Shown here piece after piece: positions 1-11,700 of a stretch of DNA of 64,000 bases (its first letter is position 1; each line of letters begins with the position of its first letter). This stretch comes from Pleurodeles waltl. Taxonomy: Eukaryota > Chordata > Amphibia > Caudata > Salamandridae. The stretch is taken from positions 849,165,978 to 849,229,977 of the forward strand of contig NC_090437.1 in NCBI RefSeq assembly GCF_031143425.1, written 5' to 3'. Position numbers and translations under genes: made by a program. The notes beneath the pieces are model-generated. The model made no database searches and was not told the origin of the DNA. It saw nothing but the letters and a program-made list of their open reading frames with translations.

Positions 1-250
1 GCCAACACCGCTGCCACTGAGCCCGCAGCCAGCACCGCTGCCACAGAGTCCGCAGTCAGCACCGCTGCAACAGAGCCCGCAGCCAGCACTGCTGCCACAT
101 AGCCCGAAGCCAGCACCGACGCCACAGAGCCCGCAGCCAGCACCACTGCCACAGAGCACACCACCAGCACCGCCGCGACTGACACCGCCGCAGAACCCTC
201 CGCAACTGACACCGCCGCAAGCACCGCCAGCAGCCCCGCGACATCCTGAG
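1..250. repeat. 27-bp coding-like minisatellite
   Basis: A tandem repeat with a period of 27 bp (nine codons) runs from the window edge. Read in frame 1 it gives a repeating Thr-Ala-Ala-Thr-Glu-Pro-Ala-Ala-Ser unit, interrupted by a TAG near position 100 and ending at a TGA near 247. Units become irregular after about 150. The codon-multiple period suggests an Ala/Pro/Thr-rich low-complexity coding region that has since decayed, but a non-coding minisatellite would look the same. No flanking domain is visible, because the window begins inside it. Confidence 0.75.
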
Positions 251-299
251 CCAGTGGCACCACCACAGACATGGCTGCCATCCCCAGTGGTCATTCATC

Positions 300-587
300 C
301 GATGAGGCACTCCGGGTACCAAGCCCCCTCCAGAACCAGTGGAGAAACACATCCACTACCTCTGTCCTTTGCAGGATAAAGCACTCTGGGCACAAAGCCC
401 CCTCCAGAACCAGTGGAGAGATACATCCACTACCTCTGTCCTTTGCAGGATGAAGCACTCTGGGCACAAAGCCCCCTCCAGAACCAGTGGAGAAACACAT
501 CCACTACCTCTGTCCTGGGCAGGATGAAGCACTCTGGGCACAAAGCCCACTCCAGAACCAGTGGAGAAAGGCATCCACTTGGTATAC
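300..587. repeat. 74-bp tandem repeat, four units
   Basis: The landmark AAGCCC recurs at 321, 395, 469 and 543, exactly 74 bp apart each time. Units are about 90-95% alike by eye. The unit contains GCAGGATAAAGCACTCTGGGC, a core also visible in reduced form in the following 64-bp array, so the two arrays may share an origin. A 74-bp period is not a multiple of three, so the open frames across it shift from unit to unit and are not coding evidence. Confidence 0.85.
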
Positions 588-945
588 TGTGGCTTGGCAC
601 TCCCCAGGATAAAGCAGTGGGCAACGTACCCACTTGAGAGATTTGAGAGACTGTGGCTTTGCACTCCCCAGTATAAAGCAGTGGGCAACCCACCCACTTG
701 AGACACTTGAGAGACTGTGGCTTTGCACTCCCCCGGATAAAGCAGTGGACAACCCGCCCACTGAAAAGACTTGAGAGACCGTGGCTTTGCACTCCCCGAG
801 ATAAAGCAGTGGGCTACCCACCCACTTAAAAGACTTGAGAGACGGTGGCTTTGCACTCCCCAGGATAAAGCAGTGGGCAACCCCCCCACTGCAAATGACT
901 TGTGAGACTGTGGCTTTGCACTCCCTAGGACACATCAATGGGCAT
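588..945. repeat. 64-bp tandem repeat, about six units
   Basis: The landmark TGTGGCTT recurs at about 588, 652, 716, 780, 844 and 909, a period of 64-65 bp. Each unit contains ACTCCCCAGGATAAAGCAGTGGGC and then a CCCACTTGAGAGACTTGAGAGAC-like tail. The array follows the 74-bp array directly with no unique DNA between them. Confidence 0.85.
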
Positions 946-1815
946 GGAGCCCCCTCGTGGAGCAGTGGTGTTGTGCGTTCATCAGGCTGAGGTGCCCCCC
1001 CCTCTCCCTCCCCCTGAGATGCCTGTTTATTTTCGATCTGATGCCCCTCCAGTGTTCTCTCCGTTTGGAGTCAGGTATCATGTGTGGGCCTCGCCCATGC
1101 ATTTTTGGCCCAGTGATCCATGGACAATGATTGGTGCACTATCTAGACTTGTGTAGTTGGTGGACATAATTGTATATACTGTATTTAGAGTTTTGACCAC
1201 TGGATTTTTATTGATTACAATCGTTCAAATCAATTCCTTTTGTCCTTGCGTTATTCAAGGGGGGTTGGTGGGTGTATATGTAATGTTGCAGCATGTATTT
1301 GTGTGTATGGTGTTGTGGTTGAGGGTGGGGGTGTTGCCTGTTGCGTGTGTGTGTCACTCTCTTTTCCCTCCCCGCCTCCCATGTGTTGTAGGTGCAGTAC
1401 TCATTGTGGTCGTCGCCACCGTCTCTGGAGCTCCTGATAGAGGAGCAGGAAGACCATCGCCGGCAGGATGTGAAGTTCTCGCTCCATGGTGTCCTGGTTC
1501 CTCGTGGGGTGTGGAGAGGTGAGTGATTTCCCCTTCTATGTACTGTTTCCGCCGTCTTTTTGTTTGCGTTGGTTCCGCCCCAGAAAAGGTGGCGGATTGG
1601 CATCATGTGATAGGGTGGGCCGTACATTGTCTCCCGCCTGTCTGTTGCCGATTACCGCTGTGCTGTTTGTTTGTACCGCCGTGGCGGTCGGAGTCTTAAA
1701 GTGGCTGTCTATGTTGGCGGTTTCCGCCGTGGTCGTTATCCAATTTTTTCCCGCCGGCCTGTTGGCGGTATTACCGCTGCTTTATCACCGACCGCTAGGG
1801 TTGTGATGCGGGTCT
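946..1815 (-). mobile_element. Right end of a PIF/Harbinger element (CCGCC-rich family)
   Basis: Read on the minus strand from about 1815, the sequence begins GACCCGCATCACAACC and is followed by many GGCGG/CCGCC words. This matches, with scattered changes, the element end at 63,209 on the plus strand (GGCCCTCATTACAAC then GGCGGT). The two are therefore opposite-facing ends of one Harbinger family. The element runs left and probably past the window edge. The minisatellites at 1-945 may lie inside it, because a transposase first exon sits at 1401-1487 facing left. Much of 946-1400 is GT-rich with nothing else recognised. Confidence 0.6.
1401..1487 (-). CDS. Probable first exon of a Harbinger transposase
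   Basis: A 28-codon open frame starts at the ATG at 1487 (minus strand) and stops at 1401. It encodes a short acidic/hydrophobic start (MERELHIL) followed by a leucine-rich stretch and QELQRRW. Its position, about 330 bp inside the terminal sequence and transcribed inward, matches the transposase gene of the large Harbinger copy, which begins about 380 bp inside its own right end. I infer a first exon on position and composition only. No DDE motif is present because the rest lies to the left or is lost. It could be a chance frame. Confidence 0.3.
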   Translation of the reverse strand: MERELHILPAMVFLLLYQELQRRWRRPQ

Positions 1816-2640
1816 TTGACTTTTAAAAAGTTATTGCATTACTTCTAAGACTTCTGCGTGCTAGAAGGCCCTAAACTGAATGTTGCCTCACATGAATGGG
1901 GAATAACCCCAGACCCTAGACAGGGAAATGAAACTCAGGGGCTTACCCGGACAACACAAGAGTGCTGGCCTATCGAAGACTGTGTGTATTATCTGCTGTG
2001 TTGACTTTGTCGTATTTCACTTTGTATTTGTATATAAATGTTACTTTTTTTCATAAAAGCAAGTATCTAGTTGGACATTCATTTATTGTGGTTGCTGAGT
2101 TTAATTTTGAATTGTGAGTCTGTGTACACATTGTACCTACCTCCCCTTCAACTCATGTGACCACTGATAGTCAAGTGCTAAAGGGGTAGTACTTGTCACA
2201 GTTACTAAGTCCATAGTAGATGGAGCCCAGGACATCAGGATTTAAAAGCCTGAACACCATGGTTGGGCCCAATAACCCCTCCTTGCCCCATGGCCCTCTG
2301 AATGGGGTTCTGACGCTCTTCTTACCTTGAGGCACTTCACAATTTGGAAACCCCAGTAAAATCAACAAAATAGACATTACAAGAAAGTTTCAAGAATAAA
2401 CAGAACTAAACCACACCCGCACAACCAAAAGCTTGCGTTAAGGCATGGAATGCACTGAATTTTCCTTGGCCAATGTCAGAGGCAAAGGGCCTGGTTTAGA
2501 GTTTGTTGGACAGGTTATTCTACCACAAATATAAGAGATATCTCATCCACCTTATTACACATGCCATAAGAATATAATGCACTTGCAATAAGGGAGACGG
2601 GATTCCCAACAAATTTGTGATGTAGTAACACATCCACTAC
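1816..2640. other. No gene seen; LTR-tail-like sequence
   Basis: No coding signal is seen. Around 2050-2100 there is a CATAAAAGCAAGTATCTAG stretch followed by a GT-rich tail, which resembles the poly(A)-signal/U5 end of an LTR retrotransposon. No second LTR or primer-binding site was found, so the class is not supported. The remainder is AT-rich anonymous DNA. Confidence 0.3.
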
Positions 2641-2645
2641 TCCAA

Positions 2646-3226
2646 GGGCCAGATGTATCACCCTCAGTGTTTGTGACTCGTCTGAGACACTGTTTGTGAT
2701 TCCCAAATGGGTCCCAAGTTTCCTGCCTCATTACTATTCATAAGGCAGGTTGCAATTTACAACCCTTTGGGAATAGCCGACACTAACAGAGAAGGTGGCT
2801 TGCTGGGGTCAGCAGACCACCATGTCTGTGACTGCTTTTTAAATATATATATTTTTTAAATGCAGCCACTTTTAAGGGATGCATTTCAAAAATAAAAATG
2901 GAACCACTTCCTGCTCTGAAAAATGTTTTAGTGTCCCCATTCACAAAGAGGAAAGGTCCTTTGGGGACCTCTTCTAGCTTGTGAATGGGTTACCATCTCC
3001 TTCAAGGAGTCAGTAAAGTACTCTGGGTCGCAAAACATTCCTTCATGGCCCTTCGACTCGCTATTAGGAAGGGATGCACTTAACATGCCCCTTCCTATTA
3101 GCAATTTGTAAATCCTATTTTGTGAGTCGGTCATAGCTACCGACTAGCAAAATGGGGTTGGTACATGCCAAAATGTGCCCAATGCACGTTTACGGCTGGT
3201 GAAATGCATCACATATCTGGCTCCTA
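2646..3226. mobile_element. MITE-like element with GGGCCAGAT-type termini
   Basis: The left end reads AGGGCCAGATGTATCA. The right end, read in reverse complement, gives AGGAGCCAGATATGTGATG, so imperfect inverted termini enclose about 580 bp. There is no coding frame. Terminal words of this kind are typical of non-autonomous Harbinger-like elements. A clean 3-bp TWA target duplication is not visible, so family membership is tentative. The interior has a short (TA)n/T-rich tract near 2840-2860. Confidence 0.45.
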
Positions 3227-3424
3227 ATCTGGTTGAAAGACTTGCCATTGGACGAAACACAAAATCATCCCTTATATGAGCACAACATGTAGCTCTGAAG
3301 TCTTGCGTAAAAATGTAGAGTCTAGATTCAACTTTCAAAAAGGTTTGATCCTTGTATGTATATGTATGCATGTATTTCTATAACACAAACCTAGCTGAAA
3401 GGCAGTGGAATGCTGTGCATGGAT

Positions 3425-4270
3425 AAAGGCAAGCAAAAGGTCAGCATTGCTTTCTTCTTCAAAGAAATGACACTTTTATTCTTTTCTAAATTGGAGCAGC
3501 ATTGGGATGGATGGATATTGTGGATGCAAGGATATTGTTCCAGATCCTGGGTGCATATACAGAAAAGGCCTTTTGTCTTGTTTTTCATTTTTTACACTTC
3601 TTAATCTGCAGTCTGATGGTGTCCTGCCTGTGGGTGTGCTCAGAACCACCAGAGATGGCTAGGTAGTGAGCTTGTCCCATGATAAGGAGGGCTGTTGGTT
3701 GTTATGGCTTTCTAATTTATGCTGCTAGATTTGAAGATGGTGCAGGCTGGCATGAGGAGCCAATTGAGTTGCATCAGTGTGAGCATGATGTCATCATATT
3801 TCTTCAAGCCTGGATGACATGTGCTGCGGTGTGCAGGATGGTTCCAAGGGCTGCCAATGTAGAGTCTGGGAGGCCAAGTATAAGTACTTTCTACCATTCA
3901 GATGCAAGAATACCATGGCTAGAACAATATTTCTGAAGTCACTTTCTAGAAGAAACTGATTCATTTTCTTTAAATAAGAGAGCTACTACCAAACCGTCTT
4001 CGTTGTCTTTTTGGCAATGTGTTCCTTGAGGGAGAGGTTGGTGCCCAGGCTGAAGCCAAGTGATTTAGCATTTGATGAGAGCTGAGGTTAGAATCTGTAA
4101 AGGTTCATTTCATTGAGCCAGTTTTATTTTTAAATATCTTGTTTTTTTTTCTTGGAAAATAATAGGAATTCTGTCTTGTTGTTGAGCTTCAGGTAGACAC
4201 TGGACATTCAGGTCTGGATGATGTGCAAACAGTTTTTGAGGCATTAGATTTCTGAAACAGATGAGACTTT
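3425..4270 (-). pseudogene. Decayed L2-type LINE, reverse-transcriptase C-terminus
   Basis: Minus-strand translation in shifting frames recovers the ordered C-terminal landmarks of L2 reverse transcriptases: LSSHQMLNHL near 4,090, then NTLPKRQRR, then LGLPDSTLAALG followed by an AA(H/R)VI word near 3,840, then MMTSCSH/TLMQLNWLL near 3,780, and FSVYAPRIWNNI near 3,550. No single frame is open for more than about 65 codons; many stops and indels separate the pieces. The catalytic YADD region would lie upstream (above 4,270) and was not recognised. This is an old, 5'-truncated LINE copy, distinct from the younger L2 at 46-48.5 kb. Confidence 0.65.
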
Positions 4271-6940
4271 CAAGTAGAAAGGAGTCGATAAAAATAAATG
4301 TTTTGAGACCAGATTTTTATCTCAAAACATTAATATATAAATTAACGAATTGGTATTTGGAAGGGACCTCCTTCATACAACCCTTCCAAACACTTATTCA
4401 GTATGTATTTGCTAACTTAAACTGCAATTAAGTAAGGTGTTGGGCATTGCAAGGACTCAGATTTTATGAATTGGAAACTTTTATGAACTTAAACTTGATT
4501 TGTATATGAGGGCCTGTGTGAGGACTGTGCTGTATTATATAGTGTAGTTGTGAAATTTCGCTATGTAATACACTTAGAAAACCTTGAGTCCAGTCAGGAT
4601 CATTTGTGAAACCTATTGCTCCACCCTGGGTAACTGTGGCTTCAAACAGCAGGGCTTAAACAAAGAAACTACTGTAAAGCATTTAGAAGCATCAGACAAC
4701 AGAATACAAAATTCACACAACACAAAGGAAATTCTACCCCAATTTATAAAGAGAAGTTATATTGTATTGGATTTTTAGTCACCAAGGTGAGGAAAATATA
4801 GAATATAGATTTTAAAGTAAAATGTAAATCTCAGCTTTTTAGTACAAAGCACAAACAAGCATTAGTAACTGTAAAGTTTGAAAACTATTGAAGAGTTTTA
4901 AAGAGTTGTGTCTCACTAGCCAGCCTGGACTGAGCAACCAATTCTGGCAGGGAAAAGATCTGAGGGAGGAGGGCAGTAAGTAGTATTTGGACCACACTTA
5001 AAAAAAAAGGACCACCATAGACTTTAATGGAGTGGCCCTGATGCAGAGGATACAGGATGCTGAGGATGCCAAAAGATGCTCTGGGTGTAGTGATGTAGAC
5101 TTTGGTCATCCTGGGGTTATTTCTTGGTCCATAGGTTAAGTGGTGTGACTTTGGTCAGTGTCACTCGAAGTCCTCTTCAAGCCAGCAGAAGTCCAGTCAC
5201 AACTGGGGTGCTGGTCTAGGGTTCCAGCAGTTCCAGCACTATCCTTGGGTGAAAAATAGTGTCTGTTATGAGTGACCAATCTGCACTCTGATAGTTCTCC
5301 CCGGTCTTCTGGACTTGGGTGCAACTTTTGAGCACAGAGGAGTGGCCTGCTTGGCTGCACATTCGCAGCTAGCTGTGATTCAATGGAAGTGGCTACCAAC
5401 CAGCCAGAACAGGTTACTTCAGCTTTTAAGGCCCTGGTGCTGCAACGGGGAGTCAATTGACTGACTCTTGGAGTCCCTCTTCTCTGTTTGACGCTCAGTG
5501 GCACATTTTCCATGAACCAGGCACTACAGACTCTTTGCTAGCCTAGGAGCAGCAGGTGCAGTCCAGCAGTTAGTGCAGTCTCTCTTGCCAGGTCTAGGGG
5601 TCTGGAGGACAGTCCTTCTTCAGGCCTCTCTCCAATCCAGATGTGATAATATTTATGCTCAGAAAATGCCCTGAGGGAATGAAATGGCCACTAACAATGG
5701 GAAATAAGGTCCCCTCCCACCTCATGACAGCTTCAGGCTATATGTGGTATTTTAGCAATCCACAGGTGCACTATTCTGCCCACTCTCAAGATGTCTGAAC
5801 CTCTTGCTTGATGGGGAGGACTTGGTAGCCCACCCTAGAGGTGTAACTACGCCACAGAAAAAGCATTTTGGCAACTAGTTCCCTCTCTCTGTTCCTGCCA
5901 CGGGTCCATCTACCTGAACAAAGTGGTAGTCCCTCTCAAGTGTGGTTGCCATTTGCCCAATCAAAGGCAGCTTTTCCTTTGAAGCTTGTCCTCATGGGTA
6001 ACACCCTGTGTGGCATCCTGTGTGGAGGAGATAACACTCTGCGGCAGGCCTCTATTGTTCTAAGAATGGGGACTTGTTCGCATGATTTTCTAGGAGGCCA
6101 GAAGGCTGGCCGGTGGCCAGCAACTGCAAGTGGCCACTCGAAAAACTGGGCAACAGTGTGTCAACTTTCTAAAAGTTGCCTTTTCTTAAAAGTAACATTA
6201 AATTTGTCTTGAGTATCAAGTCGGGTTCAATGCCACAATAAATTTGATACATCAAAGCACTATTTTTAGTAGTTCCATTCAGAAGTTAGCAGGGCTGAGA
6301 TGACCTGTACTGGCTAATGGAGCCACTAGTCATCCTACAGTAAACATTACAATTTATGGGTTTTTTTTAGTGCTAGGAAGTAAGAAATATTATGTCCCAC
6401 TTAAGAATATATAACTCTCTGCCTTGGTGTTCAGTAGGCCTTCCTCAAGGGAGACATATATATTGTTAATAGAATTGTGGGCTTTACAATTGGTTTAAAT
6501 GGCAAATATGAACTAGCAGTTTAATACTGCCATTCTAGACTGCACTGCAGGCTGTGAGTCATTTTGTATTTTGCCACAATCAGGGCTGCAGCCATGAGTG
6601 GACACTTGCAGTCCTTCATCAACGTGGTACCTATACTAGGGAGTTATAAGTAAGTTAAAATATGTCAATTGGCGTTGGCCAATCCAACATAAATTTTGTA
6701 AAGGGGTAGACCACTAGCAGTGAGGTCAGTTTAGGTAGCCTCAATGCATTCCAAGAGTTAAAAAGCAAAATGTTTAGTGTGATCCTGTAAAAGACGCATT
6801 TCTTTTCAGTCTCTATGTATTAAATATTGTAACAACATATATACATATGGTCTTTCTGTTAGCCATCATCAGCCATTGTTCTGTTGAAGTGTCATTCAAA
6901 TATTGGCCGAGCTAACAGAAGAGCATTGTATCACCCCACT
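4271..6940. other. No gene seen; dispersed-repeat DNA, LTR-like in reverse
   Basis: Short open frames here have no protein character. The stretch 4.9-6.2 kb, read on the minus strand, has the CAG/CTG- and CCAG-rich texture of the LTR-like blocks at 54.9-56.3 kb, which suggests a reversed fragment of a related repeat. I did not find matched termini or a target duplication. 6.2-6.9 kb is AT-rich with nothing recognised. Confidence 0.3.
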
Positions 6941-6989
6941 TTAGTCACATAGAAAAAGCAAAAACAAAGAGAAATAAAAGTATTTCTCC

Positions 6990-7290
6990 GTGTTGCACCA
7001 TGCTAAAACCACCCCTGGGGTGGCATCAGGTTTACCATTTATCGTAAATCTGGGTAGCATCAAAATGCAATGGGTGTTGCGGTGCAACACGTACAGCAAC
7101 ACCAATTGCGCACCCTTTCACGCAAAGTTATGCATGTAAAGGGGCCGTATTTACAATGCGACATTAAGCCACAAAATTTGGCTTAACACTGCCATTCAAA
7201 CATGGCGCAGGGCATTGCGCCACCGGAGCGTCGCTAAAAGTGACTTTCCAGTGGTGCAAGGACCTCATAAATGAGGCCCTAAGTGGAAAA
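6990..7290. mobile_element. Fragment of a non-autonomous DNA element
   Basis: This block contains GGGGCCGTATTTACAA and GGCGC/TTGCGCC words, close to the GGCCCATATTTATAC termini of the Harbinger MITEs nearby, and is free of coding frames. It seems to be an internal or terminal fragment of a related MITE. I could not define both ends, and it could also be a short interspersed element that shares terminal words. Confidence 0.35.
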
Positions 7291-7369
7291 TGAGCTGTTA
7301 AACTAGGAGTGGGAATGGGAGGAAGTACATGGGGTTGAGAATAAACCATGTACTCTTAATCACTCACAT

Positions 7370-8790
7370 TAACATTGTGTCCTACCTACACAGTCACCAA
7401 CTAAGCACAACACCCAGTCATGCAACCAACTAAAAGTCTGCACTCAGACCACATCACATGACTCTACATCAGTTATTTCATACCAGCTATTAATGCGCCA
7501 CACCTTATGACATGCATCTTCAGTACTTTATAACACCAAACACTAACCCTAGATGGTCATATTATGACCTGCTCACAGCAACTCAAGCCGAACAACACTC
7601 ATCATGAGCTACTTTTGTCTAACACAATTTGTCCACAGCTACTTGTGTGCAAAAGCAATTGTCCATAACCACTTATGTCCAGTACCACTCTCCCACAGTC
7701 AATCTTGTGCAAATTAACGTATTCACTTTAGCCATGCACAATTTGAAAGCAGACATGTGTTCACAAATAATTAATTTGCAGCCGCTCACTTTTAAAACCA
7801 CTCGACTCAACCACTTCCACACAGCACCTACACAACCAGACACAATTGCTTGTAACACTATTCTACCTGAGCATCTTGTATGCAACACAACTTCTATAAA
7901 ACCGTATTCAATTACAATCCTACTTACAATCTCCGAGACAAACCATTAATTCAAAGCACCACCACCACTCAAGAGCAGCAACGTGTGCCTGAAAACCCAC
8001 TTGCAACACCAGTCACCCACAGCCAGGTGAACAAAATCACTAACTCAATGCCACTGTCATGCAACATTACTTGCTGGCAACCACGGATTTAATGCCTTTA
8101 CCCAGTGATTCACATACAACGGGACTCATAGCAACATTAAAGCAACTCCATTTCCCCACAGCCACTCATATGCAACATCACTTGCCCACAGCAAATCACA
8201 CGCAGACTATCAACTCGCTCAAACTACTTCTAATCCAGAGCCACTCACCAGAGCCACCTGCATAAGGCAGCATTTCCCCACAATACTGCAATCACATATC
8301 ACATGAAATATCACTAAACAGCAACCACGTACAGAAAACACCACTCTCTCACAGCCACTCACCTACAGCCACTTGCCCACAGCCCTTTCTTCAGAACCAC
8401 ATAAACACATAACGCCATTTGTCCAGCATCAATCGCATGTAACGCCAATCTCCAACAGTTACTTGCGCTCAACACCATTTGCATTCAACAAGGCTCACAC
8501 AAAGACACATGCAGACAATGTCACTCTCTTTTGTGCAGAACCACTCTCACTGCTCACACACATGTATTTATATGGAACACCACTTGAACATAGCTACTCG
8601 TGCTTAGCAGCAATTGTCCACAGCCATTCATGTTCATGTTCATGCAGACACTTGCAACACCACTTGTTAAAAACACGACTTGCTATGCTCCTTCCCCACA
8701 GTCACCCATACACTTGTCTTGAAACCCCTTTTTTATTACACAGACCATTGTACGGCTACCCTCCAGACTACCTCACCAAATAATGCGCCC
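7370..8790. repeat. Degenerate ~30-bp CCACAGCCACTTG minisatellite
   Basis: For about 1.4 kb the plus strand repeats variants of a unit of about 30 bp reading roughly CCACAGCCACTTGTGTGCAACACCA. Spacing varies and units share perhaps 60-75% identity, so it is an old array. The strand is A/C-rich throughout, and the threonine/histidine-rich open frames across it are products of this composition. Confidence 0.6.
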
Positions 8791-11700
8791 TATTCCCACC
8801 GAAAGTACACCCCGTTATCTGTAGCCCCATAAATATCCTTACTTCAGACCATGTTTGAAACAGCTGTAGTCCCTGCTAATCCTTCAAGTGCTCTCCCCTG
8901 AATGACACAATCCTCACTTCTCTCCTAACCCACTGGATGTATTTGGAACTTTTTTTGGTCCTTTTTGTTGCGACAGAGCTTTATAAATATTCTGAAATAA
9001 TGAATAAATACATATACTTGTATCAGTCGGTATGCTGCCTGTGGGGCTACCTGCATGTGCCTCTGTGTATTGTCCATGTATATCTGTGAGTTGTGTATGT
9101 TTTCTGTATGTACATTGAAGCATATCAGACAACATACAGCCATTATAAAGACGAACCTTTATACCTAAAATAGGTCATACCTGTTGGTTTTACAACTGAT
9201 TGTTTATTATCACCTTGATCCTGAGATTGATGGGTGGTTTATTTCTGGTGTTGTTTTTCTCTTCGATCTTGTGTAAGGCATGCACTGTTGGTTCTAACTG
9301 TTTTTGCGTGAGCTGAGGTAGAGTTGTAAAGCATGTGAAACAGTAAACATGTCGACTGAGGTGATTATTTTTACATTTACTCTTCCTTTGATTTAGGTGG
9401 TATGTTGTCCTTCAATTAAAATGCTCTCATAATAAGGAGAACTGTGGCTGGCCAGAGCGACATTTCACTGAAATGTATGTTAGTTCAAAACAGGGACTGG
9501 ATATAAGGTTTCGTTCATTGAAATTATGGCTGTTAGTATAAACTGTAGTATACAAATTAATGTTAATACTGACAGCACTCCATATTTGCGTCTGTTTTGA
9601 AACACGTTTTGTGTGTTCGCTGTCTGGTGTGATTTGCCACACATAAACTACCGCATAAATCCTGGACAGTTATATTGCAGGTGGCATATGAGTAACCATC
9701 TTGACAATGTGTTTCTGTCAGCTCCATTGATGGCTTTCTTCTGCATTCCATGAACTCTGCGTCACCTGCACTGCATTGGTCATCGAGCTACGACGCAAAT
9801 TAAAAAAAAATCCACGCATTACTGCATTTTCAAATGGTTACTCATAGACCCTTTGGCTCTTTAATTCGAATAATATATTTCAACAATTTCTGTTGACTGA
9901 AAACAATAAAAGTCCTTAAGCGAAAAAAATGAGGGACAAAAACAAGTGAAAGCGCTCCAACCTGCAAATGGCTCCTTTATTTACACCTGTGGCTTACTTT
10001 GTTACCCATCTGGTTCTTTTTACTTGCTATGGCTGGTTCTATTTAAGTTGGTCTTTGCTTGAATTACCATCTTTCCTGTTTCTCATTACATTTCGTTCTG
10101 CTTGTAAATTTTACAGCATTTAACTTGACAAAGTTAGCTCAAATGGAGGTGCACAGTACACCAGTCTCTGATGTACCAGTATTCTCTTCAGATGTTTCGC
10201 TAGAAAGCATGACGATGGCATGTTAAAAATAGTATTCTGGGCATTGACACTAAATCATAGCAAAGCGGAAACGCCAGATGAGAGTCATTTGAGTGCAGAG
10301 TCAGTGATATCAAGGTTGATTGGAGTAGAGATCAGGAATGGAAGGTTGTCAGTGTTGACTACTGTAGAAAGATGAAGCAGTACGCAACTAGACAAGAGAT
10401 GCTTGTGATGGGCACAATTTATAAAACTGGTCACATGAGGAATAGTGGTATCAGTGGAGTGCAGTGCCTGGAAACCTGATTGAAGGGGGTTGAGTAGATT
10501 TTGAGAGGTAAAAAATGTGGTGAGGTAATAAAGTACTAGGGGGCTGATTCACAAACTGCGTTTTGTAGTATGTAAAGTATACTTCAAAATACAATTCACA
10601 CATCTAAGAGAGGAAATGTCCACTTCTATCTCTCCTATATTTCTAAGGAGATCTCTATATGTATGTTCACTACCTACTGTCTCATTTGAGTGGCCTAGTT
10701 TATTCTAATATGTGCAGTATGTGCTGTCACAGAGCACATCTCAAATATGGGTTTGTGATAAATATTGACAGGTGAAACTTCCTTACATTTATTGAGATAA
10801 ATGCCTGATATTTACTTGAGTATGCAGATTTGGGTGCTCTAGGCACCAACATCTGCACGTTATTAATCAAAAACTTGGTGTGATAAATGTCAAGCCATTT
10901 ACTGGGTCACTCATAATGAACATCTTTCTAGTAAATGTGGGATGGACCAGGGCTTGTGGTGGACAATTATGGAATATCTACTAGAAAATTAGAGTGGAGG
11001 AGTAAGAAGAGGTTTTGGGAGGGGTAACAAGGGGCATAGGGTGTGACATGCTAATACAAACACCACCCACACAAGAGTAAGCCCACTTCTATCCACAAAA
11101 TACAATTTGAACTATAAAAGTTGTAAATGTGGATCTGGTTAAGAAATCTGTAAATATGTTTCTTCCTTAAAAGATGAATCGGTTTCCATTACATTCTAGA
11201 AACTGCTTTCCCTCTACACTCCAACATTTCTTAGCTACAAGTACTTTTTCTTTTTCATTTAGAAAATAAAATTATGACCTATTTGTAGACACTATAGTGT
11301 TCTCTACAAAATTTGATACATTTGGTAAAGGTGCATTCAGAAAGTGAAATTAAGTCTTTTTGCAATGTTTGTCTTCTAAGTAATTTTATATTTACATTTA
11401 ATGGGGTCTAACATTCATCATTCTTAATTTCGGTTAATTATGTTTCCATGTTGGCATGGTAAAAAGAAAGCATTTTACAAGACTTATTTAAGAAATGAAA
11501 ATAACACCTAGAAACAGTGATGGTAGGGGTCTCATATAGATTTAATTGTATTCATAGGAAAAAGCGTCTGCAGAGCAAAAATGTTTTCGTACTTAATGTC
11601 TGAAATGCCGGTTTTCATGTTGGAGGATAATTATTGCTAATGCTCAAAATAAATCGATGTAAATTATTTTCAAAGAGAACTCTTTTGTTCTGCGCTTTAA

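Noticed and set aside
56..352. 98-codon minus-strand frame rich in Trp, Cys and Arg
   Set aside because: It is the reverse of a 27-bp tandem repeat; the repeating composition alone keeps it open.
300..945. CRISPR-like regular repeats
   Set aside because: The 74-bp and 64-bp units are contiguous with no unique spacers and no cas-like genes; the surrounding DNA is eukaryotic.
8373..8783. 136-codon plus-strand frame
   Set aside because: Lies within the degenerate ~30-bp minisatellite and is His/Thr/Ser-rich by composition, with no motif.
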